A DNA stretch of 58,964 nucleotides from an uncultured Gammaproteobacteria bacterium (GCA_913058135.1 CAJXPR010000007.1:1-58964), one strand, 5' to 3'. Shown: positions 48,431 to 55,474, numbered from the stretch's first letter. Notes: generated by a model from the sequence alone, not told the origin. Made by a program: numbers and translations.

Positions 48431-48862
48431 CTACTCTACCTCAAAGGAACCCGCTTTGAGTACGGTATGGCCATCCTGCTCGCTTAGAACTAACCAGCCG
48501 TTTCTAGTGTAGAGCTGGGGAGTATCCGTGTATACAAAAAGGTCTGGCTCGCCGCAACTCTTCGCCTCTCTCTCGGCTCTTTGAACAAGCGCGCTCCCGA
48601 TGCCCTTTTTTCGATGTTCGCATGAAACAATAACGGAGTTAACCCAAAGCGCCAGGTCTTCTCCGCAGGGGCTCTTGAAGCGCGTGAACGCGAGGCCGCC
48701 TAATAGCTTACCATCCGCCACGTAAAGGAGTTGCTGCGGTACTGAGTCGCGATCGTCGCTATCGTAACGCGACTCGCTTTCCAGCCCCCACTCACGAATA
48801 CGCCACTCCTTAAATTCCAGGGCATGCTGAGGAGCGGATTCTTGTTTTACGATATCACACAT
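48431..48862 (-). CDS. GNAT-family N-acetyltransferase
   Basis: The 143-residue protein has VNSVIVSCEHRKKGIGSALV, the acetyl-CoA motif, and YTDTPQLYTRNGW near the C-terminus. The substrate is unknown. It is the first gene of the AT-richer, minus-strand stretch that leads into the cassette array, but no attC-like site borders it, so its cassette status is unproven. Confidence 0.82.
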   Translation of the reverse strand: MCDIVKQESAPQHALEFKEWRIREWGLESESRYDSDDRDSVPQQLLYVADGKLLGGLAFTRFKSPCGEDLALWVNSVIVSCEHRKKGIGSALVQRAEREAKSCGEPDLFVYTDTPQLYTRNGWLVLSEQDGHTVLKAGSFEVE

Positions 48863-48909
48863 AATTTTCAGGACCGGCGCACAGAACGCCCCCTATCCTC
48901 GCTCCATCC

Positions 48910-49092
48910 TCACAAGGTAGTCGACGATATACCACAGGACTCAAAAAACTCACGAATTAGAACTTCGTTTTGCAGCCTATTTCTGCGCTGGTGGAACTCT
49001 TCGAAGAACCGATCGTGAACTGCTTCCATTGCACCCAGATTCTCAGCAGTAAAAAAGGCCTGTGCATGTATTTCCGTCTGACCGTTTTCCCC
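48910..49092 (-). pseudogene. DsbA-like C-terminal fragment
   Basis: About 60 codons on the minus strand, directly following the stop of the DUF6152 gene in the same frame, encode a helical segment (EIHAQAFFTAENLGAMEAVH, RFFEEFHQRRNRLQNEV, REFFESCGI). This matches the helical insert of thiol:disulfide interchange protein DsbA. The CxxC domain and start codon are absent. The stop is at 48910-48912. A GGCGTTCTG element 27 bp further left resembles the R' half of an attC site, so this is probably a decayed cassette. Confidence 0.6.
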
Positions 49093-49461
49093 CTACCTGT
49101 CGAAGTCGAAGCTACGTCCTGCCGCAAGGCATCTAGGCTGGCATGACGTGTCCCTGGATCTAAATCCAGTGACCCTAACTGTGGGACCTCTCGATAGAAA
49201 CGCTCGGCTCAGTCCAGCTTCAATGATCCCTCTCGCAGCCCCGCCTTCAATCTCCCACGCGGTGCGAGATCCATCAGGGTTCCCGACCTCGATAAAAAGC
49301 ACCGAGTGAGGATTCCTCAACTCAAACCCAACCACCCTGCCTTTCAGCTCTATGACTTCGGTCTGGTCAAAAGCATCCAATCCATGGTGGGCAGAAGCGC
49401 ACGCTGTCGATATCATCGTTACGATCAGTGCCGCGAGCCTGGCCTTGCTGATTGTGCGCAT
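49093..49461 (-). CDS. DUF6152-like exported protein
   Basis: The 122-residue protein has a signal peptide ending at ASAHHGLDAFDQ, then VIELKGRVVGFELRNPHSV, AWEIEGGAARGI and TVRVTGFRSRD, the pattern of a family of short periplasmic proteins of unknown function. The last 20 residues are unusual (two Cys, AAGRSFDFDR), and the DsbA fragment continues in the same frame after the TAG, so the 3' end may be a deletion junction. Confidence 0.65.
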   Translation of the reverse strand: MRTISKARLAALIVTMISTACASAHHGLDAFDQTEVIELKGRVVGFELRNPHSVLFIEVGNPDGSRTAWEIEGGAARGIIEAGLSRAFLSRGPTVRVTGFRSRDTSCQPRCLAAGRSFDFDR

Positions 49462-49479
49462 TCGTATTCTCCAGTATGC

Positions 49480-49686
49480 CTAACTTCTGGTTCTCTTTTT
49501 GGACCTTCTCCAAACAATAACTGATGTCAGAACGGTGAAGAAGAGTACAAAAGCGATGATGTATGCATTAGAAAAAGAAGAGCTTGCAAAGATAGCCATT
49601 ATCGGCAGAGCTGCAGCTAATAGCAGTATGTCTGCGGCAAAACCCCAGCCAAGGTTTCCTAAAATTGACCTTTTTCTGAGATTCAT
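49480..49686 (-). CDS. Small membrane protein, two helices
   Basis: From the ATG at 49686 (GGGGAAATGAC upstream) the product has 68 residues with two transmembrane segments and a strongly basic end (WRRSKKRTRS). No family is recognised. The TAG stop lies inside GTTAGGC (minus strand, 49484-49478), a perfect integron core site, so the gene fills one small cassette. Confidence 0.55.
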   Translation of the reverse strand: MNLRKRSILGNLGWGFAADILLLAAALPIMAIFASSSFSNAYIIAFVLFFTVLTSVIVWRRSKKRTRS

Positions 49687-49733
49687 GTCATTTCCCCATA
49701 ACAATGATAGGCAACTTAGTCCCTGACAAAAGT

Positions 49734-49764
49734 TATAACGCCTGTATTCACGCGCTTGTTCTAA
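49734..49764 (-). repeat. Half attC site (decayed)
   Basis: On the minus strand TTAGAAC-AAGCGCGTGAATAC-AGGCGTTATAA keeps the last third of the attC found at 53637-53693 (GCGCGTGAATAC, GGCGTTA), but the hairpin arm and the first core are lost. It follows the stop of the serine hydrolase gene by 8 nt. Confidence 0.6.
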
Positions 49765-49771
49765 GTCGATC

Positions 49772-50824
49772 CTATTGTTTGCGCAGCAGCCGAACGATAC
49801 GGCTGTAGACAACATTGGATGTCAACTCCGCATTCCCGCTGCCACTGGTTGTATTTACAAACTGAATGACTACCGTATCAATGTCCTCGTGATAGCGTGC
49901 GATACTCTGGTATCCCGGCAGCCAGCCGGCGTGACTGTATTCGTAAACGGAGGAATATATCGCTTGTTCATCACTGTTCAGCAACGAACCGTCATTCAAT
50001 GCCCTCAAAAATGCGCCAACGTCCTGTGCTGTTGCGACCATTGATCCACCCGGCGCTGTATATTCAATCTCTCGCAGGTCATCCTCATATGGATAGTGAT
50101 AGCCACTCACTACATCTTCGATTTTTGTCTGGCTGAGTGAACCAAACGTATGAGTAAGGTCGAGTGGGACTGAGATTTCATTCTTGATATATTGTTGGTG
50201 ACCATACCCTAATGTCTTGTCGAGAATGCTACCGATCAACAGATAATTGGTATTGGAATAGCTATAGTCAGCACCAGGTTCAAAATCAGCGGGCTTATCC
50301 AGTAGCAATTCCAGCCCCCGAGCGCTGTCGGTCGAGGATGCGAACCAATCGAACTCTTCTTGATCGGTGAAATTGGGGATCCCGCTTCGGTGCCCAAGTA
50401 ACATTTTCAAGGTAATTCGCTCCGAATTTTCTATTCTTTCTGCAAGCTCGGGCAAGTAGTCGGCAAGCGAGCCATCAAGAGACAATTTTTGACTATTGAT
50501 CAATTTGGCGGTAGCAACTGCAATATACAGTTTACTGATGCTGGCTATCTTGAATAAGGTATGGGGATCAGCTGGCTGTTCGGTCGCTCTGTTTTTCCAT
50601 CCTGCAGAATAGTGTACCGGCGCTTTTCCCGATTGATCCACGTAAACGACGATGCCATCCAGGCCATGGCCAACAGCACTGTCTACCTGCTCTTCCACCG
50701 TATCTGGTAATGGCTCTATCCACGCCAATATGCCATCCCAGGGTGGAAACACCACTAGACACACCAGCGCCACGATAGGCATGACCACTCTCAGTATTCG
50801 CACTGTACGATTCGGTGCTTTCAC
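49772..50824 (-). CDS. Beta-lactamase-family serine hydrolase (cassette gene)
   Basis: The 350-residue protein has one N-terminal membrane helix, then the class C beta-lactamase/DD-peptidase motifs SISK (Ser-x2-Lys), YSN in YSYSNTNYL and His-x-Gly in SHAGWLPGY. The family contains esterases, D-aminopeptidases and penicillin-binding proteins; the role is not known and beta-lactam hydrolysis is not implied. Lower GC than the similar gene at the left edge, and half-attC elements on both sides, mark it as a cassette. Confidence 0.85.
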   Translation of the reverse strand: MKAPNRTVRILRVVMPIVALVCLVVFPPWDGILAWIEPLPDTVEEQVDSAVGHGLDGIVVYVDQSGKAPVHYSAGWKNRATEQPADPHTLFKIASISKLYIAVATAKLINSQKLSLDGSLADYLPELAERIENSERITLKMLLGHRSGIPNFTDQEEFDWFASSTDSARGLELLLDKPADFEPGADYSYSNTNYLLIGSILDKTLGYGHQQYIKNEISVPLDLTHTFGSLSQTKIEDVVSGYHYPYEDDLREIEYTAPGGSMVATAQDVGAFLRALNDGSLLNSDEQAIYSSVYEYSHAGWLPGYQSIARYHEDIDTVVIQFVNTTSGSGNAELTSNVVYSRIVRLLRKQ

Positions 50825-50916
50825 TTCTCTAAAGACTCATAAACCTGCAAGAATCCCGAAGCCTGTTTTCCGAGCGCTCATGTCCGATTCTCCATACTCG
50901 ATGGTGGGCAATGACT

Positions 50917-50942
50917 CATAACGCCATACCCCTATGTTTAAA
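50917..50942 (-). repeat. Half attC site (decayed)
   Basis: On the minus strand TTTAAAC-ATAGGGGTAT-GGCGTTATGA has the GGCGTTATG end and a weak first core but no hairpin arm. It separates the glycine-zipper gene from the serine hydrolase gene. Confidence 0.5.
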
Positions 50943-50954
50943 AGCCTTTATCGC

Positions 50955-51152
50955 TCACTTTTCAGAGCTGGCATCGTCTTTCTTTTTACCTTGAGTTGTC
51001 GCGATTGCAGCGCCAATTGCGACACCAACTCCAATACCGAGGGCTATGCTCTCGAGCGCTACGCCTAACGCCACTCCTATAGCGACACCAACCCCGATCC
51101 CAAGCGCTAAAGGATTTTCTGCTTTACCTCGTTGGTTTTTTTGTCCTTTCAT
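50955..51152 (-). CDS. Small glycine-zipper protein with internal duplication
   Basis: The 65-residue protein consists of a basic N-terminus, two copies of LGIGVGVAIG separated by VALGVALESIA, and a charged C-terminus. The Gly/Ala/Val spacing suits two packed transmembrane or amphipathic helices (glycine zipper). AGGAGATAC precedes the ATG. Function is unknown. Confidence 0.65.
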   Translation of the reverse strand: MKGQKNQRGKAENPLALGIGVGVAIGVALGVALESIALGIGVGVAIGAAIATTQGKKKDDASSEK

Positions 51153-51167
51153 ACAGTATCTCCTGTT

Positions 51168-51246
51168 TGGCTAGCGTCCCGCCACGGCGCTGCGAACGAA
51201 GTGATTAGCCGGGCGAGCAGGGTCGGACTTTCTACGATCGTTACGT
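51168..51246 (-). repeat. Degenerate attC-like site
   Basis: On the minus strand the site begins ACGTAAC, containing the stop codon of the GNAT fragment, and ends GGGACGCTAGCC, where the invariant GTT has become GCT. It contains inverted GGCGCTG-type arms. It was probably an attC site but is likely inactive. Confidence 0.5.
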
Positions 51247-51468
51247 GCGATGCCTGGCATAATGAAGTACGTCGAAAATGCGACCATCTTTGACAACTTC
51301 ATGTTTTAGCACACCTTCCAATTGATAGCCATTATTCTCAAGCACTCGTGCTGACGCCCGATTCGGCGCCAGAACCGTAGCGAATAGCTTTTCCCACGCG
51401 CCTTCCGCGAACGCTTGTTCTGTAATCAGACCTAGTACCCGAGTGGCTATTTCGCTTATTCTGACCAT
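51241..51468 (-). pseudogene. GNAT acetyltransferase, N-terminally truncated
   Basis: The 75-residue frame corresponds only to the C-terminal half of a RimJ/RimL-type acetyltransferase: LGLITEQAFAEGAW, VLAPNRASARVLENNGYQLEG, KHEVVKDGRIFDVL. The N-terminal half and most of the acetyl-CoA site are missing. Its start overlaps the VOC gene, so the truncation occurred by fusion of two cassettes. Confidence 0.72.
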
Positions 51469-51806
51469 ACCGCATACTCATTACCGCTTGGATCTGCGAA
51501 ATGGAACCTGCGGCCGCCCGGAAAGGAAAATATGGGCTTTGTGATAATGCCGCCTGCGTTTTCAACCCTCGCAAGTGATGACTCCAGGTTCTCGCTATAC
51601 AGAACCACAAGCGCGCTGCCGGTATCGATAGTAGCGCGTAAGTTTGACCTGTAAAAGCCACCGTCAAGTCCAGCACCAGAAATCGCCGTATAGTCAGGGC
51701 CATAATCAATAAACTCCCAGCCGAATGCCTTGGCGAAGAAGTGCTTTGTTCCTTCGATGTCGGTCGCTGGCAATTCAATATAGTTAATTTTTTCGGTTGC
51801 CATCAC
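51456..51806 (-). CDS. VOC-family protein (cassette gene)
   Basis: The 116-residue protein has NYIELPATDIEGTKHFFAKAFGW at the start and FHFADPSGNEYAVW at the end, the typical pair of strands of a bleomycin-resistance/glyoxalase-like fold. The natural ligand is unknown. VOC proteins are frequent cassette cargo. The ATG at 51803 is equally possible. Confidence 0.85.
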   Translation of the reverse strand: MMATEKINYIELPATDIEGTKHFFAKAFGWEFIDYGPDYTAISGAGLDGGFYRSNLRATIDTGSALVVLYSENLESSLARVENAGGIITKPIFSFPGGRRFHFADPSGNEYAVWSE

Positions 51807-51812
51807 AGTCCT

Positions 51813-52115
51813 TTAAGCTTGACCTTCAAAAACCGGCGTATAGTGCTCGACGGCTGGAAAGGGATCATAGAAATGGTGGAGCAGCGCACGCCACTCCTGA
51901 TACTGCTCCGAGCCACGGAAGCCAACCGTGTGGTGTTCCAGGGTGTCCCAGTGAACCAACAGGATGTAGCGGTTGGCGTCTTCCAGGCATCGCTGCAGTT
52001 GATGGGACTGATACCCCTCCATACTCGCAATGATCATTTGAGCTGCTTTGAATGCGGCCTCAAAATCAGTAGTCTGACCTGGCTTAACGTCTAGTATCGC
52101 TACCTCGAGTAACAC
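51813..52115 (-). CDS. ABM-type (antibiotic biosynthesis monooxygenase-like) protein
   Basis: The 100-residue protein starts at GTG (52115; AGGAGAA upstream). LLEVAILDVKPGQTTDFEAAF, EGYQSHQLQRCLE, ILLVHWDTLEHHTVGFRGS and the C-terminal VEHYTPVF follow the dimeric alpha-beta barrel pattern of quinol monooxygenase/HmoB-like proteins. The substrate is unknown. It sits right after a degenerate attC, as the single gene of a cassette. Confidence 0.82.
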   Translation of the reverse strand: MLLEVAILDVKPGQTTDFEAAFKAAQMIIASMEGYQSHQLQRCLEDANRYILLVHWDTLEHHTVGFRGSEQYQEWRALLHHFYDPFPAVEHYTPVFEGQA

Positions 52116-52132
52116 TGAATTCTCCTATACCT

Positions 52133-52192
52133 CATAGCGCCCAATCCAGTTGCTGGTGGTACGCCGGTCACGACTGTCAGGTCTTGTTGTTT
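52133..52192 (-). repeat. Degenerate attC-like site
   Basis: On the minus strand the site runs from AAACAAC-AAGACC to ATTGGGCGCTATG, with an internal CCAGC-AACTGG hairpin. The final core is GCTATG in place of GTTATG, so recombination is probably impaired. It follows the stop of the 93-residue gene by 3 nt. Confidence 0.55.
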
Positions 52193-52195
52193 GCT

Positions 52196-52477
52196 TCATA
52201 GCTCGATTCCTGCCGCGTCGACAAACTCTATCCATTTTTTTGTGACCTTTTCCCCATTCTTACCGGAAAGATATGACCAACCATGAATTCGATTCTCTAC
52301 TTTAACAATATGAGCTATAGCATCGCTAGTTTGATGCATATATAAAAGTGCATACATTTCGGCTGCTGCGGCCAAATGCTTAGTGATTTTCGGCCGCTCA
52401 TTTGCTTCATTTGTGCGCTCTAAAGCATCTCTCAACGCGAATGTGTAGCCTGTAAGTTTATTCAGAATTTCTTCCAT
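52196..52477 (-). CDS. Hypothetical all-alpha protein (cassette gene)
   Basis: The 93-residue protein is predicted to be mainly helical (MEEILNKLTGYTFALRDALER, then KHLAAAAEMYALLYMHQTS). It has no signal peptide or recognised motif. It is the only gene of its cassette. Confidence 0.6.
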   Translation of the reverse strand: MEEILNKLTGYTFALRDALERTNEANERPKITKHLAAAAEMYALLYMHQTSDAIAHIVKVENRIHGWSYLSGKNGEKVTKKWIEFVDAAGIEL

Positions 52478-52502
52478 ACTTAATTAAACATGCACAAGGG
52501 CG

Positions 52503-52571
52503 GCTAAAAAAAAGCGAAGCGTTTTGGCTGTCCCAGCGGCCACCGGGAGCGATTGATGTGGATTGTCAGGC
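52503..52571 (-). repeat. Degenerate attC-like site
   Basis: On the minus strand the site begins GCCTGAC-AATCC, containing the TGA stop of the reductase gene, has a GGTGGCCGC-TGGGAC hairpin region and ends near AAAACGCTTCG with no GTTA core. It is only a remnant. Confidence 0.4.
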
Positions 52572-53120
52572 ATAAATTACCTCATAGCGGAGTTCAATCA
52601 TCCCGCTACCCATTGGCTTAGTTGACATTAACCGCAGAGGAGGTTGAACGATCTTGCGCGGTAAAATTTGCTTCCCTTTGCCTAAAGTTACCGAGCCAAC
52701 TTGAACAATCAACTCATCCAGCAATTGCTCATCGTAGAACTGTCCGGCCAGATCACCTCCGCCCGCGATCCAGATATTTTTAGAGCCTGCCGCTTCGGAC
52801 ATCTGCTTGTGGACGTCTCGCACATCGCCCTTGGCAAAATTTACATTAGCACCAACTATCGTCGGCAAATCCCGAGTAGTGAAGACCCAAACTGGCTGAC
52901 TATATGGCCATGCCATTCCCGTTTCAGCTGAAACCTCGCCTGAATGCGCGAGTATCCACTCATACGTTGTAGATCCCATAGCTATGGCGCCGATCTCGGC
53001 AATAAATTCGGGATAACTGGACTCGCTAATATCTGACAATGGGAAAAGCCAATCCAAAGAATCATCTTCCGTCGCAATGAATCCATCGAGGCTTGAAGCT
53101 GTGTAGTATTGGGTTTTCAT
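52566..53120 (-). CDS. RibD C-terminal/dihydrofolate reductase-family protein (cassette gene)
   Basis: From the ATG at 53120 the product has 184 residues: MKTQYYTASSLDGFIATEDD, GAIAMGSTTYEWIL, VFTTRDLP, NIWIAGGGDLAGQFYDEQLLDE and GKGKQILP. This is the YwjB/YyaP group of DHFR-like reductases, whose substrates are unknown. It is not a standard trimethoprim-resistance DfrA or DfrB. The truncated GFA fragment lies 4 nt upstream. Confidence 0.87.
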   Translation of the reverse strand: MKTQYYTASSLDGFIATEDDSLDWLFPLSDISESSYPEFIAEIGAIAMGSTTYEWILAHSGEVSAETGMAWPYSQPVWVFTTRDLPTIVGANVNFAKGDVRDVHKQMSEAAGSKNIWIAGGGDLAGQFYDEQLLDELIVQVGSVTLGKGKQILPRKIVQPPLRLMSTKPMGSGMIELRYEVIYA

Positions 53121-53124
53121 AAAA

Positions 53125-53274
53125 TCATTCCGACTGCGAAAATAGATTTGCCGTGTGAGCAGACCCCGTATCTTTTTGACAATGCTGGCAGTGGCAAAGG
53201 TAAAAGCTGTCGAACTCCCCCTGCACTTTGAATCTTGCAGTGCCACATAGACAAGAACCAAAGTAATCAGTCAT
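53125..53274 (-). pseudogene. GFA (CENP-V)-family fragment
   Basis: The 49-codon frame from an ATG at 53274 reads MTDYFGSCLCGTARFKVQG, then YLCHCQHCQKDTGSAHTANLF, and stops. This is the N-terminal third of a glutathione-dependent formaldehyde-activating-like protein with its first zinc Cys residues (CxC and CHCxxC) intact. The rest is missing and the reductase gene begins 4 nt later, so the two look like a fusion of broken cassettes. Confidence 0.75.
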
Positions 53275-53301
53275 GGCGCACCATCTAGCATTCTTTTATG
53301 T

Positions 53302-53616
53302 TTAACCATACGAAACAGAAACGACCTCGTCTTGAAGGTTCAGTTCGATATTGCAGCTGACTATATGTAAATTGAGTTTACTGCTATGAATGATCCGCTT
53401 TCCTTGTTCCGTTTCTTCTATTGAGTACTCGGACAAGTTTACTGTATCCAGTTGGCGAACTACGTGACCAAATGAATCACCTGCACCGAAATTACTGCAT
53501 AGAAAATAGATTTCTTTTCTTGCCTCGTTTATAAAAAAGTAGAGAACCAGCAAGCCAAAAACGCAAACTGCCACAGCAATGAACTTTTTGGGTCTATGAA
53601 AGGCTTGGCTGTTCAT
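53302..53616 (-). CDS. Hypothetical membrane-anchored protein (cassette gene)
   Basis: The 104-residue protein has a single transmembrane helix at about residues 12-30, then a soluble domain with two Cys residues. No family is recognised. It begins 21 nt after the R' end of the well-formed attC at 53637-53693, the expected place for a cassette gene. Confidence 0.65.
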   Translation of the reverse strand: MNSQAFHRPKKFIAVAVCVFGLLVLYFFINEARKEIYFLCSNFGAGDSFGHVVRQLDTVNLSEYSIEETEQGKRIIHSSKLNLHIVSCNIELNLQDEVVSVSYG

Positions 53617-53636
53617 TTCTCAAAGTTCCCGAGGAA

Positions 53637-53693
53637 CATAACGCCCGTATTCACGCGCCAGCGCAGCTGGTTGCGTGCAATTGATGGTTAGGG
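53637..53693 (-). repeat. attC site
   Basis: On the minus strand the site reads CCCTAAC-CATCAATTGC ... GCGCGTGAATAC-GGGCGTTATG, with paired arms ACGCaaCCAGC / GCTGGCGCGT around a short loop. Both cores fit RYYYAAC and GTTRRRY closely. It is very similar to the next site to the right (54401-54457). It separates the hypothetical gene from the FitAB-like cassette. Confidence 0.85.
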
Positions 53694-53697
53694 TGGA

Positions 53698-53744
53698 TTG
53701 ACAAGCACGCAAGCCAGAACCATAATGGAACCGTTTTGGAACCG
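53698..53744 (+). promoter_or_regulatory. Promoter and operator of the FitAB-like module
   Basis: TTGACA (53698-53703) and CATAAT (53721-53726) are spaced by 17 bp, a near-consensus sigma-70 promoter. Just downstream lie two GGAACCG direct repeats (53727-53733 and 53738-53744), 11 bp apart (one helical turn), likely sites for the ribbon-helix-helix antitoxin. The inverted cassette thus has its own promoter. Confidence 0.7.
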
Positions 53745-53758
53745 CACGAGACTTGACC

Positions 53759-53998
53759 ATGGCCACCATCACCTTTAAAAACATACCCGACGATCTTTAC
53801 GAGCAACTGAAGCAGGCAGCCCATGCGCACCACAGAAGCGTTAATAGCGAGCTGATTCATTGCCTGGAAAAGACATATAAACCAACTCGGCTCTCTGCGG
53901 CTGAACTTGCCAATAGAGCAGGCGAGCTGCGCCGCCGCGTAGCAGTCAGACTGGAAACTGACGAAATCACAGCAGCCAAAAACCAGGGCAGAGAATGA
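53759..53998 (+). CDS. FitA-like ribbon-helix-helix antitoxin
   Basis: From the ATG at 53759 the product has 79 residues: a beta strand (MATITFKNIP), then DDLYEQLKQAAHAHHRSVNSELIHCLE forms the DNA-binding ribbon-helix-helix, and a C-terminal tail binds the toxin. Its stop overlaps the toxin start (ATGA). The module is encoded opposite to the array direction. Confidence 0.85.
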   Translation: MATITFKNIPDDLYEQLKQAAHAHHRSVNSELIHCLEKTYKPTRLSAAELANRAGELRRRVAVRLETDEITAAKNQGRE

Positions 53999-54405
53999 TT
54001 GTAGCGGACACCAACACCATCGCATACCTGTATCTGCCGACTGCACAAACCGATGATGTAGTCTCGTTGCTGCACAAAGATCCCGATTGGGTTGCACCTT
54101 TGTTATGGCGAAGTGAATTCCGGAACGTACTGGCACTGTATGTCAGAAAAGGCATTATTGATTTGAGCACCGCTATCGCTATGCAATCGCAGGCGGAGCA
54201 ACAGCTTGCTGAATACGAATACTCCGTTAACTCTACGGATGTCCTGGTCCTTGCATCCGAGAGCGGCTGTTCAGCCTATGACTGCGAGTTTGTGTCTCTG
54301 GCAAAATCGCTGAACCTTAAACTGATCACGGGCGATAAAAAACTGATCCAGATGTACCCGGAAATCGCAATGACGGTTGGCGATTACCTACGTACAGATC
54401 CCTAA
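53995..54405 (+). CDS. PIN-domain toxin (FitB/VapC-like)
   Basis: The 136-residue protein has the acidic residues of a PIN nuclease: Asp5 (VADTNTIAYL), Glu in WRSEFRNVL, Asp in AYDCEFVSLA and Asp in LITGDKKL. VapC-type toxins cleave tRNA or rRNA to halt growth, and the adjacent antitoxin blocks them. The TAA stop lies in the R' core of the attC at 54401. Confidence 0.9.
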   Translation: MIVADTNTIAYLYLPTAQTDDVVSLLHKDPDWVAPLLWRSEFRNVLALYVRKGIIDLSTAIAMQSQAEQQLAEYEYSVNSTDVLVLASESGCSAYDCEFVSLAKSLNLKLITGDKKLIQMYPEIAMTVGDYLRTDP

Positions 54406-54457
54406 CACCCCTATTTACGCGCCAGCTTGCCTGGTCGCGTGCAATTGATGGTTAGCT
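54401..54457 (-). repeat. attC site
   Basis: On the minus strand AGCTAAC-CATCAATTGC ... GCGCGTAAATAG-GGGTGTTAGG folds with arms CGCGACCAGG / GCTGGCGCG. It is closely related in sequence to the attC at 53637. The stop codons of the genes on both sides lie inside its two cores. Confidence 0.85.
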
Positions 54458-54763
54458 GTCCAACTCAGGTTCTAATAGAAGTCTGCGTAGCTGCCTTTCT
54501 TCTCTCATGACGTGCAGGATAAGAGCAACGTTATCTTCGTTGCGATAGAAAATCCGGCAAGGTCTAACATACAGCTCCCGGTAGATCGAATCAGTCAGCT
54601 CTGGTGGAGCATGGCCAGACTCCGGAAATTGCTCAGGCCGTTCAACTGTAGAGAAGGTCGCCTTCACAAGGTTGGATGCCGCGTCTGGCTTATCCAGCGC
54701 AATGTATTCCGCGATCTCCTCTAACTGGTCCAACGCCGGGTCTGTCCATATTACTTCAGCCAC
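54452..54763 (-). CDS. ParE-like toxin (RelE/ParE superfamily)
   Basis: The 103-residue protein has WTDPALDQLEEIAEYIALDKPDAA, FPESGHAPPEL, YRELYVRPCRIFYRN and MREERQLRRLL, the standard RelE/ParE fold. ParE toxins inhibit gyrase, RelE toxins cleave mRNA; the target is not predictable here. The stop lies in the attC core. It overlaps its antitoxin gene by 13 nt. Confidence 0.9.
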   Translation of the reverse strand: MAEVIWTDPALDQLEEIAEYIALDKPDAASNLVKATFSTVERPEQFPESGHAPPELTDSIYRELYVRPCRIFYRNEDNVALILHVMREERQLRRLLLEPELDS

Positions 54764-55008
54764 TTCTGCATCCGCTCCTTGGCTTCGCTATGGGGGGTTG
54801 TCTTGCCCTCCAGAATTGCCCGCTCTCCCTTGGATAATCCTTCCAGCAGCGCCAGTCTGCGCTGCATAAACTCATAGTCCTGAACATCAACCAGGTAGGC
54901 GGACGGCTGGCCATGTTCGGTTATCAGGACGGCCTCTTTGCTTTTGTGTAAATCAGCCAGGATCTTCGTTGCGTGACGCTTGAGGTTGGTGACTAGTTCA
55001 ACTTTCAT
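54751..55008 (-). CDS. Phd/YefM-family antitoxin
   Basis: The 85-residue antitoxin has the Phd DNA-binding fold, LVTNLKRHATKILADLHKSK, EAVLITEHGQPSAYLVD and YEFMQRRLALLE, and a C-terminal toxin-binding tail. AGGAGGGGT precedes the ATG. It precedes and overlaps the ParE gene. Confidence 0.9.
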   Translation of the reverse strand: MKVELVTNLKRHATKILADLHKSKEAVLITEHGQPSAYLVDVQDYEFMQRRLALLEGLSKGERAILEGKTTPHSEAKERMQKWLK

Positions 55009-55024
55009 GGGCTACCCCTCCTGA

Positions 55025-55044
55025 AGTGTCACTATAGTATCACT
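55025..55044. promoter_or_regulatory. Operator of the Phd/ParE module
   Basis: AGTG-NN-ACTATAGT-NN-CACT is a 20-bp palindrome with a perfect 8-bp centre, 17-36 bp upstream of the antitoxin start and overlapping its likely -10 region (TATAGT). It suits autoregulation by the Phd-type antitoxin. Confidence 0.65.
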
Positions 55045-55086
55045 CCAGCAGGGGTCCGGCTACGCGTACTTGCTGCGAGTTTGACA

Positions 55087-55166
55087 GCTAACGCCCTTTG
55101 ATAACCGGCGATGGCGTAGCCATTGTCCGGCGCCCGAAGGGCGCGTAGTTAATCTGATTGTTATGT
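55087..55166 (-). repeat. attC site
   Basis: On the minus strand ACATAAC-AATCAGATTAACTACG ... CGCCGGTTATCAAA-GGGCGTTAGC, with an inner GCGCCC-TTC-GGGCGC hairpin. It is related to the site at 56572-56648 (shared GATTAACT-CGCGC and GCCGGTTATC). It separates the Phd/ParE and CcdAB cassettes. Confidence 0.88.
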
Positions 55167-55185
55167 GCCTTGCACGGCAATTACT

Positions 55186-55206
55186 ATGCGCATAAACTAT
55201 GTGCAT
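55186..55206. promoter_or_regulatory. Operator-like palindromes upstream of ccdAB
   Basis: ATGCGCAT (55186-55193, perfect palindrome) and ATGTGCAT (55199-55206) are spaced 13 bp apart, 23-43 bp upstream of the CcdA-like start. Repeated palindromic half-sites fit binding by the CcdA dimer. Confidence 0.55.
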
Positions 55207-55228
55207 GAGCTATGCGGAGGCTTGTACC

Positions 55229-55474
55229 ATGACACATCTCTACAATGTTGAAGCACCGAAAAAACCGACCAATGTAAGCATAAACAGTGACTTACTTAGC
55301 CAGGCAAGAAGCCTGAAAATCAATTTGTCAGCGACGCTTGAACAAGCACTTACCGAGCAATTGCGCACAAAGCGGCGGGCTCAATGGCGCCAGGAAAACG
55401 CTTCGGCTATCCAGGCCTATAACGACCATGTCGAAAAGAATGGGACATTTAGCGAATCTGTAAGGAAGTTCTGA
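55229..55474 (+). CDS. ccdA: CcdA-like antitoxin
   Basis: I choose the ATG at 55229 (GGAGG 8 nt before), giving 81 residues. NVSINSDLLSQARSLKINLSATLEQAL is the CcdA ribbon-helix-helix, and the C-terminal WRQENASAIQAYNDHVEKNGTFSE (shown in part) is the CcdB-binding tail. The stop overlaps the toxin start (TGATG). The module runs opposite to the array. Confidence 0.9.
   Translation: MTHLYNVEAPKKPTNVSINSDLLSQARSLKINLSATLEQALTEQLRTKRRAQWRQENASAIQAYNDHVEKNGTFSESVRKF

Noticed and set aside
53275-53301. Possible short attC between the GFA fragment and the 104-residue gene
   Set aside because: The minus strand reads GGTTAAAC...GTGCGCCATG; neither core fits and there are no paired arms.
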